The notes beneath the pieces are model-generated. The model searched no databases. It was not told the DNA's origin and saw only the letters and a list, made by a program, of their open reading frames with translations. This document shows positions 8,173 to 16,170 of a stretch of 64,000 nucleotides of DNA, in pieces. The stretch is from NCBI GenBank assembly GCA_947440575.1, contig CANETF010000005.1, positions 1-64,000 of the forward strand, in the 5' to 3' direction. Within the stretch, counting starts at the first letter, position 1; each line of letters opens with the position of its first letter. The stretch is from Verrucomicrobiaceae bacterium. Its GTDB lineage: Bacteria; Verrucomicrobiota; Verrucomicrobiia; Verrucomicrobiales; Verrucomicrobiaceae. A program made the position numbers and the translations under genes.

Positions 8173-10041
8173 GTGAGCTACCAAGTTTTTGCCCGTAAAT
8201 ACCGTCCGAAGAGCTTTGCCGATGTCCTGGGTCAGGACCATGTGGTGAGGACGTTGCGCAATGCGATTGAGAAGGAGCGATTGGCGCATGCCTATTTATT
8301 CGTGGGGCCGCGAGGGACCGGGAAGACGTCGACGGCGCGGATTTTCGCCAAGGCCTTGAACTGCAGCGGGGGTCCGAGTGTGGATTTTGATCCGGATGAA
8401 GAAATTTGTCGTGAGATTGCGGAGGGGCGCAGTTTGGATGTGTTGGAGATTGACGGTGCGAGTAACAACGGGGTGGAGCAGGTGCGTGAATTGCGGGACA
8501 ATGTGAAATTTGCTCCTTCAAGTTGCCGCTTCAAGATCTACTACATTGACGAGGTGCACATGCTGACCGCAGCGGCGTTTAATGCGTTGCTCAAGACGCT
8601 CGAGGAGCCGCCGGAGCATGTGAAGTTTATCTTTGCGACGACTGAACCGAACAAAATTTTGCCGACGATCATCAGTCGCTGCCAGCGGTTTGACTTGAGG
8701 CGGATTCCAACCCCGGTGATTGCTGAACACTTGCTTCACATTGCCAAGTTGGAAGGGGTGAATTTGGATGAGAAGGCGGCATTTGCGATAGGGAAGGGTG
8801 CCGAGGGGGGGATGCGGGATGCGCAGTCGATGCTGGACCAGTTGGTGGCGTTTTGCGGGAGTCGGATTCAGGAGTCTGATGTGCTTGAGATCTTTGGGTT
8901 TACGGCCATGGAGACGGTGGCGACCCTGGCGGGTTGTTTGCTCAATAGCGACACGGTGGGGGCCCTGAGAGTGGTGCATGAGCAGAGTGAGGGGGGGAAG
9001 GATTTGGGGCGGTTGTTGAGTGATCTGATTCAGCATGTGCGGACGTTGCTGGTGTATCAGGCGGATCCTGAGGCGGCGTCGGAAGAGCTTTCGCCCGAAG
9101 TATCGCGGATGGTAGCTGAACAAGCGGTGCAGGGGAGGACCGATCGACTGCTGCGATTGGTGGATGGATTGGCGGAGGTGGATGCACGGATGCGCTGGGC
9201 GACCAACAAGCGGCTGCATTTTGAATTGGGGGTGATTCAGGCGGTCCAGCAGTTCAATGAGGTTTCTTTGGATGATGTGATTCAAGCACTGGATCAGGGC
9301 GGTGCGCCGGGATTTGGCAGAGCGCAAGAAGCGCCCATAAGGCGTGCGGCGGTGCCGATGCAGCGGGCGGCGGTTGTTGCTCCAACGCCCGTGACCCGTT
9401 TCAGGGAAGAGGCGACTGTGGAGACACCTAAATCGATTGGATTTGGGCTCCGGGAGATGATCGCCGAAAAGGAGGAAGAGGAAAAGAAGCCAGTGTCGGC
9501 GAAGGCAGTGGCTCAAGTGAGTCCGGCGGTTGAAAAGCTGGTAGAGGAGGTGCGAGTGCCTATGCCGAGTCTGACTAACGAAGCGTTTTGGGCCGCTCTG
9601 CTCGGGCAGATCAACCAGCGGAGGCCGTTAACGCTGCATTGGGCCCAGGTGGCGACGCTTTTGGGAATTGAAAATGATGTGGTGAAATTGGGCTTCCCGA
9701 AATCGGAAGAAGCGGCGCGCGATAGTCTCATGCGGGATTCGGTAAGAGCGTTTCTGGAGGAAGTGGGCACCACGCTCCTTGGCCGAAAGGTCAGCTTTCA
9801 AATGGTAATCGATCCGAATTTGAAGGAACCGGACGTCAAAGAGATGACTTTCGGTTTTGCGGAGACGGAGACGATAGCACCAAAGGTGGAAGTCGAGGTG
9901 CCGGTTGAGTCGCCGGTAGTTGCGGTGCCGGGCGAGGCAACTGCGCCTTCGGAGGGAAGTTACAATGATCCGGTGATCAAACGGGCGGTCGAACGTTTCA
10001 AACTGAAGTTGATGGAGTCGCCGCCGCCAGCGTCGGCTTAA
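8173..10041 (+). CDS. dnaX: DNA polymerase III subunit gamma/tau
   Basis: This 622-residue AAA+ clamp-loader ATPase starts at GTG 8173 (MSYQVFARKYRPKSFADVLG). Walker A is GPRGTGKT (45-52), Walker B is in YYIDEVHML near 125, and SRCQRF follows the sensor-1 threonines. The cysteine zinc module is altered: C64 and C79 are kept, but the positions matching E. coli C73 and C76 are D73 and E76. The C-terminal part (about 400-622) is the variable tau region, with a segment at 480-560 resembling the polymerase-binding domain. No A-rich slippery frameshift site was seen, so probably only the long form is made. Confidence 0.96.
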   Translation: MSYQVFARKYRPKSFADVLGQDHVVRTLRNAIEKERLAHAYLFVGPRGTGKTSTARIFAKALNCSGGPSVDFDPDEEICREIAEGRSLDVLEIDGASNNGVEQVRELRDNVKFAPSSCRFKIYYIDEVHMLTAAAFNALLKTLEEPPEHVKFIFATTEPNKILPTIISRCQRFDLRRIPTPVIAEHLLHIAKLEGVNLDEKAAFAIGKGAEGGMRDAQSMLDQLVAFCGSRIQESDVLEIFGFTAMETVATLAGCLLNSDTVGALRVVHEQSEGGKDLGRLLSDLIQHVRTLLVYQADPEAASEELSPEVSRMVAEQAVQGRTDRLLRLVDGLAEVDARMRWATNKRLHFELGVIQAVQQFNEVSLDDVIQALDQGGAPGFGRAQEAPIRRAAVPMQRAAVVAPTPVTRFREEATVETPKSIGFGLREMIAEKEEEEKKPVSAKAVAQVSPAVEKLVEEVRVPMPSLTNEAFWAALLGQINQRRPLTLHWAQVATLLGIENDVVKLGFPKSEEAARDSLMRDSVRAFLEEVGTTLLGRKVSFQMVIDPNLKEPDVKEMTFGFAETETIAPKVEVEVPVESPVVAVPGEATAPSEGSYNDPVIKRAVERFKLKLMESPPPASA

Positions 10042-10070
10042 GCGCTGGAGAGGCGTTACCGATTGATTGC

Positions 10071-11462
10071 ATGAAATTCAATGAACCTAGAAGTGGTGCG
10101 GGCGGTGGGCGGAGTCGTCAGATTTCGGGGCAACGGGTGACGCCGAGGAAGAGTTTGGGGCAGAATTTTTTGCAGGATGAGGATTTGGCGCGCTGGATTG
10201 TGGATCAGGTCGAGCCGGATGGTGCGGCGTTGGTGATTGAGGCGGGTCCAGGCTTGAGGGCGTTGACAAGGCATTTGGAGGGTCGGCCGGAAAAGCTGCT
10301 GCTGATTGAGAAGGATCGGCAGATTGCGGCCCAGTTAAGGGCACACTATGAGGGCCAATCGGGGGTAGATTTGTTGGAGGACGATGCGACGCAATTTGAC
10401 CTGCGCCCTTGGTTCAAATATGGGGCGGTGGGCTTCGTGGGGAACTTGCCCTATTCGGTTGGTGGTGAGATTTTGAGGCATATTTTGACCCCGCCGACTC
10501 CGATCGCACGGGCCGTGATCATGTTGCAGAAAGAGGTGTGCGAGCGGTTGGCGGCCAAACCGGGAAGCAGCGGTTGCAGTGCTTTGTCAGCTTTGGTGCA
10601 GAGGGATTGGAATGTGGAGTGGCTGAGGACCGTTGGTCCAGAGGTGTTTGTCCCGAGGCCAAAGGTGGATTCGGCTGTGGTGCGATTGACCCTTCGAGAT
10701 CCGAGTTCATTGCTGATCTGCGAGCGCCGTGGATTTGAAAGAATGGTGAAGATGGGATTTAGCCAGCGGCGGAAGCAGTTGAAGAATCTTTTGCCTGCAG
10801 GGCCGGAGGATTGGGGGGCATTAGCGGGAAGGTTGGGTCTGCCGGAGACGATGCGCGCAGAGGAGTTGACGCTTGAGCAATGGGTGGATTTGACGAGATG
10901 GTATGAGGGGCGAAATGAAGCTGACACCGGTCAGAAGGCATCGGAGATTTTTGATGTGGTGGACGAGAATGATCAGGTGGTGGAGCAGCGAACGAGGGGG
11001 GAGGTGCATCGGTTGGGATTGCGGCACAGAGCGATGCACGCGTTTGTTTTCAATCGAAGGGGGGAGGTGTTTTTGCAGCAGCGGTCGCATTTGAAGGATG
11101 TGTCGCCATTGGCCTGGGACAGCAGTGCGGCGGGACATTTGGATAGTGGGGAGGATTACGCGGAAGCGGCGATTCGGGAAATTCGTGAGGAACTGGGTGT
11201 GGAATTGAAGAAGACGGAGCGCGTTTTGAAGATTCCTGCGGGGCCGGGGACGGACAATGAATTTGTGGAGTTGCATGTGGCGCGGCATGACGGGGCGGTG
11301 AAGTGCCCACCAGAGGAGGTTCGAACTGGGCAGTGGTTCCCACCCGCTTTGGTGAGTGAATGGATTGCGGCACGGCCGCAAGATTTTGCGCGCGGATTTC
11401 GCACTTGTTGGCAAGGATGGCTTGAAAAAGAGGGAAAAGCGCGGGTTGAAACGAAAAATTGA
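10071..11462 (+). CDS. rsmA: RsmA (KsgA) 16S rRNA dimethyladenosine transferase fused to a Nudix hydrolase domain
   Basis: One uninterrupted 463-residue reading frame carries two enzymes. Residues about 20-275 are RsmA: LGQNFLQD, the SAM loop VIEAGPG near 57, NLPY at about 125-128 (the Rossmann methyltransferase motif IV), and FVPRPKVDSAVV. The protein dimethylates two adenines near the 3' end of 16S rRNA. Residues about 288-450 are a Nudix domain of the IDI/YfcD-like type. It begins EIFDVVDENDQVV and has a complete Nudix box near 357-379 (G-x5-E-x7-REIREELGV). Stand-alone RsmA is about 270 residues, so the extra domain accounts for the length. The gene follows dnaX by 29 bp. The Nudix substrate is unknown. 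Confidence 0.93.
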   Translation: MKFNEPRSGAGGGRSRQISGQRVTPRKSLGQNFLQDEDLARWIVDQVEPDGAALVIEAGPGLRALTRHLEGRPEKLLLIEKDRQIAAQLRAHYEGQSGVDLLEDDATQFDLRPWFKYGAVGFVGNLPYSVGGEILRHILTPPTPIARAVIMLQKEVCERLAAKPGSSGCSALSALVQRDWNVEWLRTVGPEVFVPRPKVDSAVVRLTLRDPSSLLICERRGFERMVKMGFSQRRKQLKNLLPAGPEDWGALAGRLGLPETMRAEELTLEQWVDLTRWYEGRNEADTGQKASEIFDVVDENDQVVEQRTRGEVHRLGLRHRAMHAFVFNRRGEVFLQQRSHLKDVSPLAWDSSAAGHLDSGEDYAEAAIREIREELGVELKKTERVLKIPAGPGTDNEFVELHVARHDGAVKCPPEEVRTGQWFPPALVSEWIAARPQDFARGFRTCWQGWLEKEGKARVETKN

Positions 11463-11463
11463 G

Positions 11464-11492
11464 TTGTCTATAAGGCCTGTGCTCGCTAAAAA
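11464..11492 (+). promoter_or_regulatory. Candidate sigma70-type promoter for the coiled-coil gene cluster
   Basis: TTGTCT at 11464-11469 and TAAAAA at 11487-11492 are separated by 17 bp. Each matches the consensus at four of six positions. It lies 39 bp before the ATG at 11531 and immediately after the RsmA-Nudix stop. Only the spacing and partial matches support it. Confidence 0.3.
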
Positions 11493-11530
11493 TGACGCTT
11501 ATTCCTGAATAATTAAAGACTCACAACATC

Positions 11531-12604
11531 ATGGTTTGGAAGATTTTGTCTAGTATCACCGCTCTGTGCCTGGCCGGCTCAGCCTTTTTCGCATTCGATA
11601 ACTCCAAAAAAGTTAAGATTGAGAAAGAGTTATTGGCCCGCGCTGAGACCAACCAACAGCAACTTCTAGATCGCAAAAAGGAGGGTGAAGAGGCTCAGGA
11701 AAGGAAAAAAGCCCAGTTGGCCCAGATTGAAAAAGACCGCGACCAAGCCAAGGAAGATGTGGTGAAGGTTTCCGCTGAGGCTCAAGAGAAAGAAGCGGCC
11801 CTGGCACTGCTGAAGACCAATTTGGAACAGGTGAGTCAGCAGGTCAGTGTTCTCGATGCCAAGATCAAGGATGCAGGCGATATCAAAGGTTTGATTGCGC
11901 AGATTGAGGCCCTGAAAAAGGATCAATTGGCTGCCGAAGGTGAAGTCGCCAACAAGGAGCAGGCGTTATCTCAAGCACAGAATAAACTGGCTGAATTGAA
12001 GGGTGCAGTGACCTCTTATGAGGCGACGGAAGAGCGGATTCGGAAGGGCGTTGTTGAAGCTGACTTCAATGCACGTGTGTCAGGTGTGTTTGATGAGTGG
12101 GGTTTTGTTGTGTTGAACAAAGGCAACAACGGTGGGGTGTTCGCTAATGCGCTGCTTGAGGTCAAGAGAGGGAAGGACGTGATTGCTAAGCTTAAAGTGA
12201 AGAACGTGGAACCGCTGATTTCGGTGGCTGACGTGGTTAAAGGTAGTCTGGCTGATGGGGATGTGATTCGGTCAGGGGATATGGTGGTGGCTTCGGCTGA
12301 TCAGCCCGCGGTCGACAAAGGTGGACCTGTCAAAAAGCCAACAACGGAGGAGGCGGCAGCCCCGTCCGCGCCGTCGATGCCCACTGCTCCGCCAGCTGCC
12401 AGCGATCCATTTGGTGCGGCGCCGGCGATGGGCGGTGCGGCTCCTGCAGCACCTGCTTCAGATCCCTTTGGGGCGGCACCAGCTGCGCCAGCCATGGATG
12501 GCGCAGCGCCAGCCGTACCTGCCAGCGACCCATTTGGTGCAGCGCCAGCGGCTCCTCCTGCCGGGGGGACGACTCCTGCACCAGCGTCTGATCCTTTCAA
12601 ATAA
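11531..12604 (+). CDS. Membrane-anchored coiled-coil protein with Ala/Pro-rich tail carrying four SDPF repeats
   Basis: I do not recognise a named family. The 357-residue protein has one N-terminal membrane segment (residues 4-22), a long charged coiled coil (about 25-170), then a small beta-rich domain (about 180-262) containing FDEWGFVVLNKG and ending in a GD-x-V turn. The tail (about 275-357) is Ala/Pro-rich and repeats SDPFG-AAPA, with four SDPF copies, the last ending the protein as SDPFK. The next gene encodes a shorter paralogue with the same membrane-coil-domain order but without the tail. The topology suggests the coil and domain lie in the periplasm. The tail may bind a partner through the repeated motif. 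Function is unknown. Confidence 0.8.
   Translation: MVWKILSSITALCLAGSAFFAFDNSKKVKIEKELLARAETNQQQLLDRKKEGEEAQERKKAQLAQIEKDRDQAKEDVVKVSAEAQEKEAALALLKTNLEQVSQQVSVLDAKIKDAGDIKGLIAQIEALKKDQLAAEGEVANKEQALSQAQNKLAELKGAVTSYEATEERIRKGVVEADFNARVSGVFDEWGFVVLNKGNNGGVFANALLEVKRGKDVIAKLKVKNVEPLISVADVVKGSLADGDVIRSGDMVVASADQPAVDKGGPVKKPTTEEAAAPSAPSMPTAPPAASDPFGAAPAMGGAAPAAPASDPFGAAPAAPAMDGAAPAVPASDPFGAAPAAPPAGGTTPAPASDPFK
12397..12601 (+). repeat. In-frame repeats encoding (A/P)ASDPFGAAPA in an Ala/Pro-rich tail
   Basis: Four related units, three of about 60 bp, encode SDPF followed by Ala/Pro runs. They are imperfect at DNA level, which argues for selection on the protein motif rather than very recent slippage. 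They form the C-terminus of the coiled-coil protein at 11531-12604. Confidence 0.8.
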
Positions 12605-12655
12605 CCCTCGAATCGATTTTCTTCCCTAGCTCTCTGCTTATCCCTCATTTCTCCC

Positions 12656-13441
12656 ATGATTAAAGTTTTATTCATTCTGAGTGCCGTCCTAATGGGCGTT
12701 GCGTCGTTCTTCGCCTATCAAAATGGCCGCACTTTTGCCGCGACTCGCGAGGCAAAGGCTGTAATTCACAAGAACATCAAGACAGAACAAGGGTTAGTGA
12801 ATGGAATCGTTGATTCGATCAATCAGGCTATTGCTGATGTTGCTCGGGTTCAGGGCGAGTTGGATGTTGAAGCAGAAAAATTGAAGGCACAGAAGCTGAA
12901 GATGGCACAGGCTGAAAGTGAGACTAAGCGTGCACAGGCGGATCTGGATTCAAGCAACGCTAAGCTTGCTGAGATGAAGAAAGAGCTCGAATTGCTGCCG
13001 CCAGATGTGAAGCCTGAAACGCTCCAAGAAGATCTCAACCGGATCAAACAGGGGATTGCTGAGTTGAAGGCCAAGTCTGAGAGCAAGCAGACGGAGGTTG
13101 ATGCCGAAATGTCCAAAGTCGCGGCGGTGCAGCGTGCGGTGGATAATCTTGCCCGGAAGAAGGAAGATCGGCAGAAAGCTTTCGAGCGAAACAGCATGTC
13201 TTTCTCGGTGGTTGCCGTGAACAGTGACTGGGGATTTGTAGTGGTGAATGCAGGTGAGCCAGAAGGCATATCTGAGAGCACCAAGTTGATTGTGACGCGA
13301 GGGACTCAGACTATCGGGAAGATCAGCATTCTTTCAGTGAGCGGAGGACGGACGATTGCCAACATTCTCACGGACACCCTCACTCCTGGATATTCTGTTG
13401 CGCCTGGCGATAAAGTGATTCTCGAGAACCTCTACCAGTAG
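12656..13441 (+). CDS. Membrane-anchored coiled-coil protein, paralogue of the preceding gene
   Basis: This 261-residue protein of unknown function has an N-terminal membrane segment (2-20), a coiled coil (about 45-175) and a C-terminal domain (about 180-260). That domain aligns with the neighbour: V-x-SDWGFVVVNAG here against FDEWGFVVLNKG there, followed by an RG...IGK strand and a V-x-PGDKV end. The two genes are 51 bp apart in the same direction and probably arose by tandem duplication, one later gaining or losing the SDPF tail. A small lipoprotein follows 37 bp downstream. The set looks like an envelope-associated complex, which is inference from topology and linkage only. Confidence 0.78.
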   Translation: MIKVLFILSAVLMGVASFFAYQNGRTFAATREAKAVIHKNIKTEQGLVNGIVDSINQAIADVARVQGELDVEAEKLKAQKLKMAQAESETKRAQADLDSSNAKLAEMKKELELLPPDVKPETLQEDLNRIKQGIAELKAKSESKQTEVDAEMSKVAAVQRAVDNLARKKEDRQKAFERNSMSFSVVAVNSDWGFVVVNAGEPEGISESTKLIVTRGTQTIGKISILSVSGGRTIANILTDTLTPGYSVAPGDKVILENLYQ

Positions 13442-13478
13442 AGGATTTTTCTTCACGTATTGACTTCTAATGATCGAT

Positions 13479-13664
13479 ATGAAACTCAGTTCAATGATGC
13501 TTGTTTTGCTTGGCGGCTTGTTCTTGGTGGCATGTGAGTCTCCTGAGCCGAAGAGGCGGAAAGCGGTTCCGCCACCGGCTGATTTGAGTGGGTTGCCTTG
13601 GAATCGACCCACTAAGAATGAGGGGGCTGCTGGAGTGGGATCAACGATGCCCCAAAGTCGATAG
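13479..13664 (+). CDS. Small lipoprotein, unknown function
   Basis: This 61-residue protein has a lipoprotein signal (MKLSSMMLVLLGGLFLVAC) with a good lipobox LVAC. The mature part is only about 43 residues and includes DLSGLPWNRPTKNEG. ATG 13479 is preferred over the in-frame ATG three codons earlier because it gives a normal signal n-region. It follows the two coiled-coil membrane proteins in the same direction and may be lipid-anchored to the same complex. I recognise no family. Confidence 0.72.
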   Translation: MKLSSMMLVLLGGLFLVACESPEPKRRKAVPPPADLSGLPWNRPTKNEGAAGVGSTMPQSR

Positions 13665-13708
13665 TAGGTTTTGGTTGATGGGCCGATCAAGAGCCTTTAG
13701 TTTTGCTG

Positions 13709-13906
13709 ATGCCCGCGGAGCCGTACACCGAATTTTTGTGCGAACGTGAGGAATTGATGAGGCACAAGTGGGTGATGAGTGAAAAGGCTGGGAAGGATGT
13801 GGGCTTCGAAGCTGCTTTAGTGGATTGGGCGTTTAACCATCGCTCCGAATGGCGGAAGCAACGGAATCTTGCGATTGGGGCGGATGAACGGAAACCTGGG
13901 AAGTAG
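13709..13906 (+). CDS. Small protein of unknown function
   Basis: This 65-residue ORF from ATG 13709 encodes a charged, helix-rich protein (TEFLCEREELMRHKWVMSEK, then AALVDWAFNHRSEWRKQR). It has no signal peptide or membrane segment. The composition and coding-like base use suggest a real gene. I do not recognise the family. It may be the last member of the preceding same-strand run, 44 bp after the lipoprotein gene. Confidence 0.55.
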   Translation: MPAEPYTEFLCEREELMRHKWVMSEKAGKDVGFEAALVDWAFNHRSEWRKQRNLAIGADERKPGK

Positions 13907-14149
13907 GATGGATCTTGGGGCTCGTAGATGCTTTTTTCGAGCGATTAGAAGAAGCCGTGTGGAGATCTGCCGCGACACAGACTCGAAGGGGATGTGGGTA
14001 GAAAGGGATTCAGGGGGGCATAGGGCGATGCCGGCGACTTTTTTGGATCGAAGGCCTCGGAATTTGGGATTTCAGTTTGGGTGTGTAGGATGCTGCAAAA
14101 GTATGGCTGGCACTTGCGGGGCCGACTTGGCGGGCTATGGGTGACCTGT

Positions 14150-14458
14150 ATGACCCATACTGTGTATTTTTGGTTAAAAGATGATCTTTCGGCGGAACAG
14201 CGTTCCTTGTTTGAGGCAGAGTTATTGAGGCTGCCGCAGATTTCCTATCTGGCTTCCGGGTTCGTTGGGACACCTGCCAAGACGGAGGAGCGACCTGTGA
14301 CCGATCACTCATTCGATTACTCGTTGATTCTGGAGTTCAAGACGATGGCTGACCACGAGTTTTACCAAGGGCCCTGCCCAGATCACCAGCGCTTTGTGAA
14401 GACGTGTAAGCCGTTCTTTGCTGAGGTGATCGTTTATGACAGCGAGCCGTTGACCTGA
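14150..14458 (+). CDS. Dabb family protein (stress-response A/B barrel)
   Basis: This 102-residue protein starts with THTVYFWLKDDLSAEQRSLFE, the H-x-V-x-F-x-x-K/L-K opening of Dabb (PF07876) alpha/beta barrels. It continues with a central DYSLILEFKTMADHEFY and ends in HQRFVKTCKPFF...VIVYD, as expected for that family. Dabb proteins are small dimeric barrels of mostly unknown role. ATG 14150 is used because the domain starts immediately. It precedes the aldo/keto reductase by 21 bp in the same direction. Confidence 0.82.
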   Translation: MTHTVYFWLKDDLSAEQRSLFEAELLRLPQISYLASGFVGTPAKTEERPVTDHSFDYSLILEFKTMADHEFYQGPCPDHQRFVKTCKPFFAEVIVYDSEPLT

Positions 14459-14479
14459 AGTCACAGAAAGGTTGGACCA

Positions 14480-15523
14480 ATGAATCGAAAGCGACTTGGC
14501 AGAAGCGGGTTGGTGGTAACTGACATTTGTCTGGGGACGATGACCTTTGGGTTGCAGGCAGGTGAGTCGGAGTCTTTTGCGATGATGGATCGGGCTGTGG
14601 AGGCTGGAGTTGACTTTTTTGACACAGCAGAAATGTATCCTGTGCCTCCGAGCGCTAAGTTGTTTGGGGTGACGGAGGAGATTGTGGGCAAGTGGTTAAA
14701 GGCGAGAGGATGCCGCGAACAGATTATTCTGGCGACCAAGGTAACAGGTCCAAGTCACGGTTGGTTCAGGCCTGAGATTCGGCATGGTTTGACATCGTTG
14801 GATCGACGTCAAATCGTTAGAGCGTGTGAGGACTCCTTGAGACGATTGCAGACGGACTACTTGGATTTGTATCAGACCCACTGGCCTGACCATGGCGCAA
14901 GACAGGAAGACATTCTTGAAGCGCTGACCCGTTTGGTGAAAGAGGGCAAAGTGCGTGCGATCGGGGCGAGTAATGAAACATCGTGGGGATTGATGAAGAG
15001 TCTGTGGGAGGCTGAGAAGCATGGGTTGCAACGATTTGACACAGTGCAGAACAATTTTTCGCTGATTAATCGACGTTGTGAAAATGAATTGGCGCAGGTG
15101 TGTCGGCAAGAGGGGGTGAGTTTGCTGCCATATTCACCCTTGGGCGGAGGTGTACTCACGGGGAAGTATAATGATGGGGCTTTACCTGCTGGGGCGCGCT
15201 TTACAGACTATTTGAAGGCCGGGGGACCGAGGCAGCAAAAGATGGCGCGGCGGTTTGTGAATGACCGGAGTTTGGAAACTACTTTGAGATTGCAAGAGGT
15301 GGCACGTGACATCGGGGTGACAGTTACTGCTTTGGCCGTGGCTTGGAGCAAGCAGCATGATTTTGTGGCGTCGACTATCATTGGAGCGACGACTGTTGCT
15401 CAATTGAACGAGAGTTTGGCGGCAAAGGATTTGGTGTTGAGCGAAGAGGTGCTAGCGCGGATTGATGCAATTGAGGAGGCAATCCCAAATCCGATGACGG
15501 AGGACGGGTTGAGGCGTTTGTGA
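14480..15523 (+). CDS. Aldo/keto reductase (Tas/YhdN-like)
   Basis: This 347-residue NADPH-dependent oxidoreductase has a TIM-barrel fold. Visible family features are [18 protein letters not shown] at the N-terminus, the catalytic DTAEMY with Asp and Tyr, ATKV with the active-site Lys, and YQTHWPD with the His. NNFSLINRR and a C-terminal STIIGATT-x(4)-LNE cofactor segment are also present. The length and the wide spacing between early motifs resemble Tas-type reductases. The GAAAGG-like stretch upstream may act as ribosome binding site. Its stop overlaps the GTG start of the next gene by 4 bp, implying translational coupling. The substrate is not predictable. Confidence 0.93.
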   Translation: MNRKRLGRSGLVVTDICLGTMTFGLQAGESESFAMMDRAVEAGVDFFDTAEMYPVPPSAKLFGVTEEIVGKWLKARGCREQIILATKVTGPSHGWFRPEIRHGLTSLDRRQIVRACEDSLRRLQTDYLDLYQTHWPDHGARQEDILEALTRLVKEGKVRAIGASNETSWGLMKSLWEAEKHGLQRFDTVQNNFSLINRRCENELAQVCRQEGVSLLPYSPLGGGVLTGKYNDGALPAGARFTDYLKAGGPRQQKMARRFVNDRSLETTLRLQEVARDIGVTVTALAVAWSKQHDFVASTIIGATTVAQLNESLAAKDLVLSEEVLARIDAIEEAIPNPMTEDGLRRL

Positions 15524-16101
15524 GGTGGGTAGCGATCGGGAGTTTTTCCTGGCTAGTGGGAGTTGTTGGCGCAGATTCGTTGCAGAGGCATCCAGAGGCG
15601 CTTGAGAATATCCATCAGGCGGGTGACGTCGATCGGCCCGAGATGGTGCCCTTTGTGATTCCAGATCAGACGAAACTGCCTGGGATCGTTGTGGATGAGA
15701 TGTGGGCGGACTTGGTGGGAGCGTGGCAATACTCAACCCACACGCCACCTTACGTCGGTTTGGGATACTTGCATGATCTGAAGGCGGGCAAGGGATTCAA
15801 GTCCGTAACGTTCACGCCTGAGATTCCCCAATCGGGGCGATATGAGGTGCGGATAGCACATTGTTACAATGTGCGGCGATCCACACGAACTCCGGTAACG
15901 ATTAGGCATGCGAATGGGGAGGTAACCATTCGGATCAATCAACAAAAGGAGCCGGAGCATGGTCGATTGTTCCGGAGTGTTGGAGTGTTTCAATTTGAAG
16001 TGGGACGCACAGGGTGGGTGCGGATCTCCAACGAGGGAACTGAAGTGGACAAGGTGGTGGTTGCTGATGCGGTTCAGTTTTTGAAGGTGTCTAATCAATG
16101 A
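15520..16101 (+). CDS. Secreted protein with golvesin C-terminal-like (xanthan lyase-type) domain
   Basis: This 193-residue protein starts at GTG 15520 inside the stop of the aldo/keto reductase. It has a signal peptide (about 1-18, WLVGVVGA). Residues about 55-190 match the golvesin/xanthan-lyase C-terminal-like beta-sandwich pattern: [65 protein letters not shown] and a final VVVADAVQF. In larger proteins this domain is an accessory, probably carbohydrate-binding, module attached to hydrolases or oxidoreductases. Here it stands almost alone. The 4-bp overlap with a cytoplasmic reductase is odd for a secreted protein. Confidence 0.8.
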   Translation: MRWVAIGSFSWLVGVVGADSLQRHPEALENIHQAGDVDRPEMVPFVIPDQTKLPGIVVDEMWADLVGAWQYSTHTPPYVGLGYLHDLKAGKGFKSVTFTPEIPQSGRYEVRIAHCYNVRRSTRTPVTIRHANGEVTIRINQQKEPEHGRLFRSVGVFQFEVGRTGWVRISNEGTEVDKVVVADAVQFLKVSNQ

Positions 16102-16170
16102 CCGTCAAACACATCGGCGGAGGAGAGTTTCGACTACCGGAAGGGATACGGATTTTGGAGTTTGGATCGA

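Noticed and set aside
8000-8521. N-terminal extension of the GYF-domain protein into dnaX
   Set aside because: The extension would run antisense through the dnaX start and has no GYF features. The domain begins right after ATG 7999.
13709-14458. Toxin-antitoxin pair (small protein and Dabb protein)
   Set aside because: The second gene is a Dabb barrel, not a toxin fold. The two are separated by 243 bp and no antitoxin DNA-binding motif was seen.
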